Source: Clostridia bacterium (GTDB taxonomy: Bacteria; Bacillota; Clostridia; Christensenellales; CAG-1252). From it: a stretch of DNA of 63,600 nucleotides. The position numbers and the translations under genes are program-made. Every line of letters begins with the position of its first letter. Position 1 is the stretch's first letter. Below are positions 42,612 to 49,247 of this stretch, in pieces. The notes beneath the pieces were generated by a model that made no database searches, was not told where the DNA came from, and saw nothing but the letters and a program-made list of their open reading frames with translations. The stretch spans positions 1 through 63,600 of the forward strand of contig JAFPXC010000015.1 of NCBI GenBank assembly GCA_017394805.1. Direction: 5' to 3'.

Positions 42612-42708
42612 TCGCCATAGGCGAACTTCACTCAAGGCAACGCCTTGAACTTCACTGCGAAGCAACTTCACTTTCGCATAGCGAAAACTTCACTCACGCT
42701 TCGCCGTG
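42612..42708. repeat. Hairpin-mosaic array 6 (ACTTCACT linkers)
   Basis: The clearest example: TCGCC/GGCGA, CAAGGC/GCCTTG, GC/GC, TTCGC/GCGAA and CACG/CGTG, each followed by AACTTCACT or ACTTCACT. It lies between divergent genes, immediately upstream of the deacetylase promoter. Confidence 0.8.
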
Positions 42709-42748
42709 CCCCACGCATATTCCCCTTTCATTCCCACTATACTATACA

Positions 42749-43453
42749 ATGAAACACCGCACCCTTTTCACCCTATCCAACCTCGTCATTCTCATAGTAC
42801 TCGTCGCTTTGGCGCTCACCGTCACGTTCGCGGGCAATACCGAGCCTGCGTTTGCCCCCGTTCGCCGTGGGAGCGAGCCCGACACGGTCGCTTTGACCTT
42901 CAACGTTTATCTCGGCGAAGAGTACGTTCTCGCCATCGCGGATATCCTTCGGCAGTATGCTATTCCCGCCACGTTTTTCATAGGCGGCTGCTGGGCGAAG
43001 AAACACCCAGAAACTTGTCGTTTTCTCGTGCAAAACGGGCTTTCTATCGGCTCGCACGGCTATTCTCACCTCGACCACGGCACGCTCGATTACGCCGCCA
43101 ACGTCAAAGAGATCAACCGCGCCGAAGAGGCCATCTTCGCGGCTGCGGGCGTTCGCACCATCCTTTTCGCGCCCCCTTCGGGCGCCTACAACGAAGCCAC
43201 GCTCAAGGCCGCCGCCGACCTCGGTTACACGGTCGTCATGTGGTCCAAGGACACCATAGATTGGCGCGACCAAGATCCCGAACTCATCTATATGCGCGCC
43301 ACCCGCGACATGACCGCGGGCGACGTCATTCTCATGCACCCCACCGCCGCCACGGTCGCCGCACTCCCCCGTGTCATCGAAACCTACCTTTCGCACGGCT
43401 ATCGCTTTCTCTCCGTTCCCGACCTCACGAGCGGCGCCTCCCAAACGAAATAA
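42749..43453 (+). CDS. Polysaccharide deacetylase-family (NodB-like) protein with altered catalytic motif
   Basis: This 234-aa protein has an N-terminal membrane anchor or signal sequence (LVILIVLVALALTVTFAG, about 12-29) and a NodB domain resembling the sporulation PdaB/YlxY group. Zinc-binding H103 and H107 are present (SHGYSHLDH). The canonical TFD catalytic aspartate is Asn (ALTFNVY, N52), and the RPP motif reads FAPPSG, so it may be inactive or have changed chemistry. Motif LMHP near 190 is kept. Transcription probably starts at the ATG itself (TATACT ends six bases upstream, no Shine-Dalgarno), a leaderless mRNA. It likely acts outside the membrane on cell-wall sugars. Confidence 0.8.
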   Translation: MKHRTLFTLSNLVILIVLVALALTVTFAGNTEPAFAPVRRGSEPDTVALTFNVYLGEEYVLAIADILRQYAIPATFFIGGCWAKKHPETCRFLVQNGLSIGSHGYSHLDHGTLDYAANVKEINRAEEAIFAAAGVRTILFAPPSGAYNEATLKAAADLGYTVVMWSKDTIDWRDQDPELIYMRATRDMTAGDVILMHPTAATVAALPRVIETYLSHGYRFLSVPDLTSGASQTK

Positions 43454-43532
43454 CAGCATACGTTTTCATCGGCGGCTTCCCGCGAGCGCATCGGCTCTAC
43501 CGACCTATCCCGCCGCATAGCGATATATCTCC

Positions 43533-43656
43533 GTTGCCAAAGGCAACTATTTTCACTACATCCCCGACGAACGTCGGATTTCACCCGCTCGCGGTTCGAG
43601 CGGATTTCTCCTTGCCATAGGCAAGATTTCGCCCAAGGCAACGCCTTGGATTTCAT
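43533..43656. repeat. Hairpin-mosaic array 7 (GATTTCTCC linkers)
   Basis: GTTGCC/GGCAAC, CCGAC/GTCGG, GCTCG/CGAGC, TTGCC/GGCAA and AAGGC/GCCTT, joined by TATTTTCAC, ATTTCACCC, GGATTTCTCC, GATTTCGCCC and ending in GGATTTCAT directly before a 16-A tract. A further CGCATAGCG unit is at 43514. It lies between the convergent deacetylase and pnp genes. Confidence 0.8.
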
Positions 43657-43708
43657 AAAAAAAAAAAAAAAACGCGGACTGTCTTTTGGACAGCCCGCAT
43701 TTTTTATC
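43657..43708 (-). terminator. Strong terminator of pnp
   Basis: On the minus strand GCGGGCTGTC / GACAGTCCGC (one G-T pair) is followed by G and sixteen T residues (43657-43672). The plus strand also has a T-run (ATTTTTTAT), so it may act in both directions. Confidence 0.9.
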
Positions 43709-43716
43709 TTGTTTTC

Positions 43717-45867
43717 TTACAGTTTCTTGACGAGTCTCAAGTCGATGCCCTTTTGGCTGATCTTGATGACCTTCACCAACACGCGGTCGCCGATATTCAC
43801 CACGTCTTCCACTTTCTCCACGCGCTCTTTGGAGAGCTTGCTGATATGGATCATGCCGTCCTTGCCGGGGCACAATTCGCAGAACGCGCCGATGGGGATG
43901 ATACGCGCAACGGTGGTCTCGTACTCTTCGCCGACCTCGGGGTCTTTGACGATGGTCATAATGATCTTCTTGGCCTTCTCCGAACTCTCGCTGTCCATAC
44001 CGGCGATGAACACGGTGCCGTCCTCGGCGATGTCGATCTTGACGCCCGTCTCCTCGATGATCTTGTTGATGGTCTTGCCGCCCGAACCGATGACGTCCTT
44101 GATCTTATCGGTCGCGATGCTGAAACTGATGATCTTAGGCGCATACTTGCTCAATTCGGGTCTCGGCGCGGGCAACACGTCGGTCATCTTCTTCAAGATG
44201 AACAATCTGCCGTCGCGGGCTTGTTTCAGGGCCGTGCGCAGAATCTGCTCGTCGATACCCTTGATTTTGATATCCATTTGGATAGCCGTGATACCTTCCG
44301 AGGTACCCGCCACCTTGAAGTCCATATCGCCGAGGAAGTCCTCGAGACCTTGGATATCGGTCAACACGACCACTTTATCCGACTCGGTGTCCTTGATAAG
44401 ACCCATAGCGATACCGGCCACGGGTGCTTTGATGGGCACGCCCGCGTCCATCAAGGCCAAAGTGGAGCCGCACACCGACGCTTGCGAGGTACTGCCGTTA
44501 GAGGACAAGATCTCGCTCACCGTGCGGATGGCGTAGGGGAAATCCACTTCGCTGGGCAACACGGGTTCCAACGCGCGCTCGGCCAAGGCGCCGTGACCGA
44601 TCTCACGACGGCCGGGGCTGCGCAAAGGTTTGGCTTCGCCCGTGCTGTAGGGGGGCATATTGTAGTGGTGCATATAGCGTTTGAAGACGTCGTCGTCCAA
44701 CCCTTCGAGCTTTTGCACGTCGCTGATGGTACCCAAGGTACAGGTCGTCAAGGCCTGCGTTTGACCGCGCGTAAAGACGCCCGTGCCGTGCACTCTGGGC
44801 ATAACGCCCACTTCGCACCAGATGGGACGGATCTCGGTGAGGGCACGACCGTCGGGACGGACGCCCTTATCCAAGATCTTACGACGCACTTTCTCTTTCT
44901 TCATCGCGTACATCGCGTCGCCGATTTCGCGGGCTCTGTCGGGGAATATCTCCGCGAAGTGCTCGAAGACGTCCTTATCGAGGGCTTTTTCGCGCTCTTG
45001 ACGCTCGTTGCGATCGAAGGCTTCCAAGGCGTAGTCCATCTTTTCGGACGCGTAGGCTCTTACGGCCTCGGTCACGTCCTCGCCCACGTGGTAAATTTCG
45101 ATTTCGGTGTTCTTCTCTTTGCCGCAGTCGGCTTGGATGGCCGAAATCCAGGCGACGATCTTTTTGATCTCTTCGTGACCGAAGAGGATAGCGCCCAGCA
45201 TTTCTTCCTCGGTGATCTCTTTCGAGCCGGCTTCCACCATCATGATGGCGTCTTTGGTGCCCGCCAAGGAGAGGTGCAATCTCGATTTTTCACGCTCTTC
45301 GGCGTTGGGGTTGATGACGTACTTGCCGTCCACCATGCCCACCACGACCGAACCGGTGGGACCTGCCCATGGAATATCGCTTATGGACAACGCGATACTC
45401 GAGCCCAACATGGCGTACGCCTCGGGCGGAATATCGGGGTCGACCGACATCGCGGTAGCCACCACGGCCACGTCGTTAAAGAGACCTTTGGGGAACAAGG
45501 GTCTGATGGGACGGTCGATCAAGCGGCTCACCAAGATGGCCTTGTCGCTGGGGCGACCTTCTCTCTTTTTATACCCGCCGGGAATTTTACCCACGGCGTA
45601 CATTTTCTCTTCGAAATCCACACCCAAAGGGAAGAAGTCCATACCCGCTCTCGGGGCTTCCGACATCGTGGCGTTGACGTTCACCGCCGTATCGCCGCAA
45701 CGCACCAAACAACTGCCGTTGGCTTGTCCGCAATACGCGCCGATTTCCACGTCCACTTGGCGACCGCCGATCGTGGTGCTGTAAATCCGTCTTTCGGCGT
45801 TGCCGATCTGCTCGATACGGCACTCGCCGCCCGTTATGGGGTACGATTTGATGATATTCTTTTCCAT
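43717..45867 (-). CDS. pnp: Polyribonucleotide nucleotidyltransferase (PNPase)
   Basis: PNPase degrades RNA 3'-5' using phosphate and can add tails. The 716-aa protein has two RNase PH domains (GRQVDVEIGAYCGQANGSCL; SEILSSNGSTSQASVCGSTLALMDAGVP in the catalytic core), an alpha-helical domain, a KH domain (IGSGGKTINKIIEETGVKIDI) and an S1 domain at the end (GKDGMIHISKLS). The start has GGAGGTATT at good spacing. A stem-loop lies just upstream of that site. Follows rpsO, the conserved arrangement. Confidence 0.97.
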   Translation of the reverse strand: MEKNIIKSYPITGGECRIEQIGNAERRIYSTTIGGRQVDVEIGAYCGQANGSCLVRCGDTAVNVNATMSEAPRAGMDFFPLGVDFEEKMYAVGKIPGGYKKREGRPSDKAILVSRLIDRPIRPLFPKGLFNDVAVVATAMSVDPDIPPEAYAMLGSSIALSISDIPWAGPTGSVVVGMVDGKYVINPNAEEREKSRLHLSLAGTKDAIMMVEAGSKEITEEEMLGAILFGHEEIKKIVAWISAIQADCGKEKNTEIEIYHVGEDVTEAVRAYASEKMDYALEAFDRNERQEREKALDKDVFEHFAEIFPDRAREIGDAMYAMKKEKVRRKILDKGVRPDGRALTEIRPIWCEVGVMPRVHGTGVFTRGQTQALTTCTLGTISDVQKLEGLDDDVFKRYMHHYNMPPYSTGEAKPLRSPGRREIGHGALAERALEPVLPSEVDFPYAIRTVSEILSSNGSTSQASVCGSTLALMDAGVPIKAPVAGIAMGLIKDTESDKVVVLTDIQGLEDFLGDMDFKVAGTSEGITAIQMDIKIKGIDEQILRTALKQARDGRLFILKKMTDVLPAPRPELSKYAPKIISFSIATDKIKDVIGSGGKTINKIIEETGVKIDIAEDGTVFIAGMDSESSEKAKKIIMTIVKDPEVGEEYETTVARIIPIGAFCELCPGKDGMIHISKLSKERVEKVEDVVNIGDRVLVKVIKISQKGIDLRLVKKL

Positions 45868-45880
45868 AATACCTCCGTTT

Positions 45881-45896
45881 GCACAATCCGTTGTGC
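45881..45896 (-). promoter_or_regulatory. Stem-loop just upstream of the pnp ribosome binding site
   Basis: GCACAA / TTGTGC pair around a 4-nt loop; on the mRNA this hairpin ends four bases before CGGAGG. pnp leaders often carry an autoregulated hairpin, but this one is much shorter than the E. coli example; function inferred. Confidence 0.45.
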
Positions 45897-45942
45897 GCAT
45901 ATATATTTTCTTTTTTGTTTTCTTCGTTTTTCTTCACTTTGG

Positions 45943-45967
45943 AAAAGGGGGTGCAAAAATGCACCCC
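45943..45967 (-). terminator. Terminator or attenuator between rpsO and pnp
   Basis: GGGGTGC / GCACCCC with a 6-nt loop followed by CTTTTCC on the minus strand; the T-run is short, so read-through into pnp is likely. Confidence 0.65.
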
Positions 45968-45975
45968 ACGTTTCC

Positions 45976-46314
45976 TTACTTTCTCAAGCCCAAGGCCGCG
46001 ATCAACGCCTTGTATCTCTCGATATCTTTTGCCTTCAAATACGCCAACAATTTCTTTCTCTTGCCGATCATTTGCAACAAGCCGCGACGGCTGTGGTTGT
46101 CTTTCTTATGCGTGGCAAGGTGGGCGCTCAACTTATTGATACGGTCGGTCAGCAAAGCTACTTGCACTTCGGGGCTTCCCGTATCGCCTTCTTTCAAGGC
46201 AAATTGTTGGATGATCTTGGTCTTTTCGGACACGACGGGTTCGGCCGCCGTTTCTTCTTTGACTTCGACTTCTTCTTTGATTTCTTCGCTTGCATTGATG
46301 ACTTCTTCTGCCAT
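45976..46314 (-). CDS. rpsO: Ribosomal protein S15 with an acidic N-terminal extension
   Basis: S15 binds 16S rRNA and organises the platform of the 30S subunit. Residues about 29-112 are the usual S15 ([52 protein letters not shown]). The first about 28 residues are an extra acidic segment ([19 protein letters not shown]) absent from normal 88-89-residue S15. The start has an AGGAGG site, and no internal methionine with a site exists before the S15 core, so the extension appears real. Confidence 0.95.
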   Translation of the reverse strand: MAEEVINASEEIKEEVEVKEETAAEPVVSEKTKIIQQFALKEGDTGSPEVQVALLTDRINKLSAHLATHKKDNHSRRGLLQMIGKRKKLLAYLKAKDIERYKALIAALGLRK

Positions 46315-46380
46315 TTTTATATCCTCCTATTGATTCGCCATGCGCTATGTAAGCCGTAAGCGAATCGGCAAACTCGGCGC

Positions 46381-46429
46381 AAGGTATTTATACCTTAGAT
46401 ATATTATATCACTTTTTCTTATGTGTCAA
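46381..46429 (-). promoter_or_regulatory. Promoter of rpsO-pnp with an adjacent dyad
   Basis: On the minus strand TTGACA (46424-46429) is followed 17 bp later by TAATAT (or 15 bp later by TATAAT). Directly downstream is the dyad AAGGTAT / ATACCTT (46381-46396), which would lie at the start of the transcript. Confidence 0.75.
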
Positions 46430-46446
46430 GCGTTTTGCCTTTTTTC

Positions 46447-47838
46447 TTATGCAAAAAAACTTTTCTTTTTCTCCAACACTTCCTCTATCCGCTCGTTGAA
46501 GCCCTTTATCTCCTTTATCTCGGACAGCCGCTCTATCCGCCCCATCTCGGCGAACACGCGCTTGCTGATGGCGCCCGCGCCCGACGCGTGCACCGAATGC
46601 GTTTCTTCCATAATATCCACGTTATACACGCAGGCTTTTCCTCGTTTCGTATAGCCCACGTTTTCCAATCGGCCCTGCGTGTTCTTTTGCCGATACATAT
46701 AATAGGGCGCGTAGCCCGCCTCTTTCAACCGCGTGTAGGCATAGTCGCTCATCTCCATAGCGAGGGCGTTATTCTGCGCGCTGTCGTAACCCGCGAGCAT
46801 CAAATTGCTGCCGCGTTTCACGGACAAACTATGCACGGTGATATTTTCAGGCTCGAGTTCAATTGTCTTTTCCAACGTCGCCGCGAAGTCGTCCAGCGTT
46901 TCGTCGGGCAACATGGCGATGAGGTCCATATTGACATCGAACTTGTCTTTGACAAGATCATACGCACGGTAGATATCCCGAACCGTATGAGCGCGCCCTA
47001 TTTTCCGCAGGGTTTCCTCTTTGAACGTCTGCGGATTGACGGACGCTCTCGTCACGCCCGCCGCCTTCATCACGGCCACGTTTTCTTTGCGGATGGTTTC
47101 GGGACGACCCGCCTCCACCGTAAACTCCTCGCCTTTGGCGTCGAAGGCAGTCAGTATCTCTTCCAGCTGATAGTCGGGTATCGAGGTCGGCGTACCGCCG
47201 CCCACGTAGATAGCGCGCCGCCGCACACCGAGGTCAAAAAAGGAGCGCACGCCCCGCGCCAAATTACGCGCGTAGTCGTCCATTTGCTTTTTCACCTTTT
47301 GGTAGGTCTCGGCGATAAAGCTGCAATAGGCGCACCGCGTAGGACACACGGGGATATTGGCGAAGTGGTCGAAAGCGTCGGTATCCACGTTATAGATACC
47401 CTTTTGCGCCTCTACGATATCCTCGATGAGCCGTACTTTCCGCTCGCTCACGCCGAAGTAGTCAAGAAGCATAGCGTGCGAGTCCAACCCCTCGTCCCGC
47501 ATCTCATAATACAACTTGGTAGGGCGGATCCCCGTCAAACTGCCGTACGGCAGGGCCACTCCCGTTGTTTCCCGCAGCGCGTTATACACGGTTTTCTTGA
47601 CGAACCACTTATAGTGCCGCAGGCGCAACAGGGGGTTGCCGTCTTCCCAACAGGATTGCTCGTCCTTCCACACGCGCCCGCCGAAGCGCACTTCGACCGC
47701 ATAGCGGTCGGTCTCCTCGGCCGACACCGCCAACACCTCGCCCGCTTCGTCCCATTCGACGTAGGGATAATAGGCCCGCACGAGGTCCATCAGGTCGTTA
47801 TACAGTTTTTCGTCTTCACACGCCAAGCGACATTTCAT
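46447..47838 (-). CDS. hemZ: HemZ-like radical SAM protein (coproporphyrinogen III oxidase family)
   Basis: This 463-aa protein has the radical SAM motif CPTRCAYCSF (about 170), GGGTPTS, and the HemN-type C-terminal region (YYMYRQKNTQGRLENVGY, ASGAGAISK). The N-terminal domain with VALPYGSLTGIRPTK is specific for HemZ. HemZ-type proteins are annotated as oxygen-independent coproporphyrinogen dehydrogenases; some relatives are heme chaperones or other radical SAM enzymes, so the reaction is inferred. Start ATG 47838 overlaps the MBL stop (ATGA). Confidence 0.88.
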   Translation of the reverse strand: MKCRLACEDEKLYNDLMDLVRAYYPYVEWDEAGEVLAVSAEETDRYAVEVRFGGRVWKDEQSCWEDGNPLLRLRHYKWFVKKTVYNALRETTGVALPYGSLTGIRPTKLYYEMRDEGLDSHAMLLDYFGVSERKVRLIEDIVEAQKGIYNVDTDAFDHFANIPVCPTRCAYCSFIAETYQKVKKQMDDYARNLARGVRSFFDLGVRRRAIYVGGGTPTSIPDYQLEEILTAFDAKGEEFTVEAGRPETIRKENVAVMKAAGVTRASVNPQTFKEETLRKIGRAHTVRDIYRAYDLVKDKFDVNMDLIAMLPDETLDDFAATLEKTIELEPENITVHSLSVKRGSNLMLAGYDSAQNNALAMEMSDYAYTRLKEAGYAPYYMYRQKNTQGRLENVGYTKRGKACVYNVDIMEETHSVHASGAGAISKRVFAEMGRIERLSEIKEIKGFNERIEEVLEKKKSFFA

Positions 47839-48509
47839 ACGCGATTGATCATATTGCGATGGGAGGCTCTGCCCACCGTACTCTTGGGGGTATATTCCGT
47901 CCAATCTTCTCCGTCGAATCTTGCGACGTGTCCGCCCAAAATAAAGGCCTCGGGCGGTGATTCCCGCCACAATTTTTGCCCGCTTTGGTACAATTCTTTC
48001 TCATTTCCCGTCGGCAGGTTGCTGTTGCCGCAGATCAAATCATTCATCACGGTATCGCCCGCCGCCAGATACGCGTCGTCCACGAGGTAGCACACACCGT
48101 CACGGGTATGCCCCGGCGTGTAGATTGCCCGCACGCGGAACGCGCCTATTTCGTAGGTCTTTTCCTCCACCTTCACGTCCACCGTCCAGGCGGGCGTGGG
48201 ATAGTCCACAAATCCCGCGCACCAACTTCCGTCCGCCAACATCCCTTCGGTGTAGGGCGAAGCGTACACTTTGGCATGGGGAAAAGCGGCTTTCAGTCGC
48301 GCGGCGTTGGCGGTATGGTCGAAATGGCTATGCGTCACCAATATCGCCCGCAAGGTTGCCCCCGCCGTTTTCAACACTTCGGTCAAGTCTTTCACGTCGG
48401 CCGACGCGTCCACCAGAAGCGCGTCCCCGTCCTTTGCCAACACGTAGCCCGTCTGCTCTCCCGCCGTATAATCTATCCCCGATATCGCATATACTTTCAC
48501 TTCACTCAT
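47835..48509 (-). CDS. MBL-fold metallo-hydrolase
   Basis: This 224-aa protein has the metallo-beta-lactamase motifs: HSHFDHTA (about 60-67), TPGHTRDGVCY with the third-site histidine, GDTVMND and a final GGH. It belongs to the glyoxalase II-like subgroup often encoded between dtd and hemZ in Clostridia; substrate unknown, hydroxyacylglutathione-type thioester hydrolysis is one possibility. Confidence 0.88.
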   Translation of the reverse strand: MSEVKVYAISGIDYTAGEQTGYVLAKDGDALLVDASADVKDLTEVLKTAGATLRAILVTHSHFDHTANAARLKAAFPHAKVYASPYTEGMLADGSWCAGFVDYPTPAWTVDVKVEEKTYEIGAFRVRAIYTPGHTRDGVCYLVDDAYLAAGDTVMNDLICGNSNLPTGNEKELYQSGQKLWRESPPEAFILGGHVARFDGEDWTEYTPKSTVGRASHRNMINRV

Positions 48510-48530
48510 CGTCGTCTTCTATCGTCATTG

Positions 48531-48548
48531 CACGCTATCAATAGCGTG
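48531..48548. repeat. 18-bp palindrome upstream of the MBL hydrolase gene
   Basis: CACGCTAT-CA-ATAGCGTG is perfect apart from the 2-bp centre. Six T follow on the plus strand, so it looks like a plus-strand terminator, although no plus-strand gene precedes it; it could instead be an operator of the MBL-hemZ unit. Confidence 0.5.
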
Positions 48549-48636
48549 ATTTTTTCTTTCACTTGCACCAATTGCCTATTCCAAACAGTACGCATAACGT
48601 AGCCTCGGCCAAAGAATCCCATCGCAATTAAATAAA

Positions 48637-48681
48637 CGTCATTCCGAGTTTATCGAGGAATCCCATTGTGAGAGGCACCCA
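48637..48681. repeat. Dispersed repeat CGTCATTCCGAG, copy 2
   Basis: CGTCATTCCGAGTTTATCGA and then GGAATCCCA and AGAGGCAC. It is followed 36 bases later by a hairpin array, as is copy 3 at 63271. Confidence 0.7.
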
Positions 48682-48716
48682 CCTTTCACTTTCACCAACA
48701 GGCTATTCACCACAAC

Positions 48717-48806
48717 TTGCGCCAAGCGCAAACTTCACTCAAGGCTACGCCTTGAACTTCACTTGCAACGCAAACTTCACTTTCGCATCGGCGAAAACTT
48801 CACTCA
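48717..48806. repeat. Hairpin-mosaic array 8 (ACTTCACT linkers)
   Basis: TTGCGC/GCGCAA, CAAGGC/GCCTTG, TGC/GCA and TTCGC/GCGAA joined by ACTTCACT or AACTTCACT. The final linker contains the stop codon of dtd (48804-48806). The rest of 48549-48803 has no gene. Confidence 0.8.
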
Positions 48807-49247
48807 CTTTGTCGTTTCGACAACGACGTTGATCGGCCCGTCCGCGATGCTCTCTATCTGCATATCCGCGCCAAAAACCCCACATTGCACGGGTTTTCCC
48901 GTATATTTCAACACGCTTTGTTTGAGGTAATCAAACAGGCTTTTGGCGTCGCCGAACGCCATCGCGCCCGAGAAAGAGGGGCGGCGCGAACTCGCGTCGC
49001 AATACAAGGTGAAATTGGGCACCCACAATACGTCTCCCGCCACGTCCAATACGGACTTATTCATCTTGCCCGCGTCGTCCTCGAAGATACGCATTTTATA
49101 CGCGCGGTCAACCGACCAATCCACCTCTTTGGTGCCGTCTTCGGGGCCGAATCCCACGTACACCAAGAGGCCGTTTTCTATCTTCCCCACCACTTCGCCG
49201 TCCACGCGGCAGGTGGCGTATTTTACTCGTTGTATCACTATTTTCAT
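48804..49247 (-). CDS. dtd: D-aminoacyl-tRNA deacylase
   Basis: Dtd removes D-amino acids (and glycine from tRNA-Ala) mischarged on tRNA. The 147-aa protein begins MKIVIQRVKYATCRVDGEVV and has the dimer-specific elements GFGPEDGTKEVDW, FTLYCDASSRRPSF and the Gly-cis-Pro loop ADGPINVVVE. The active-site SQFTL reads PNFTL here, a change in a usually invariant Ser-Gln pair. It overlaps the recJ stop (ATGA) and is translationally coupled to it. Confidence 0.93.
   Translation of the reverse strand: MKIVIQRVKYATCRVDGEVVGKIENGLLVYVGFGPEDGTKEVDWSVDRAYKMRIFEDDAGKMNKSVLDVAGDVLWVPNFTLYCDASSRRPSFSGAMAFGDAKSLFDYLKQSVLKYTGKPVQCGVFGADMQIESIADGPINVVVETTK

Noticed and set aside
42492..42671. Upstream extension of the M16 peptidase
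   Set aside because: It would cover the promoter and the hairpin array, and the family N-terminus begins at 42491.
42612..42708. CRISPR array
   Set aside because: Linkers are only 8-10 bases and the variable parts are palindromes, not unique spacers; no cas genes are in the window.
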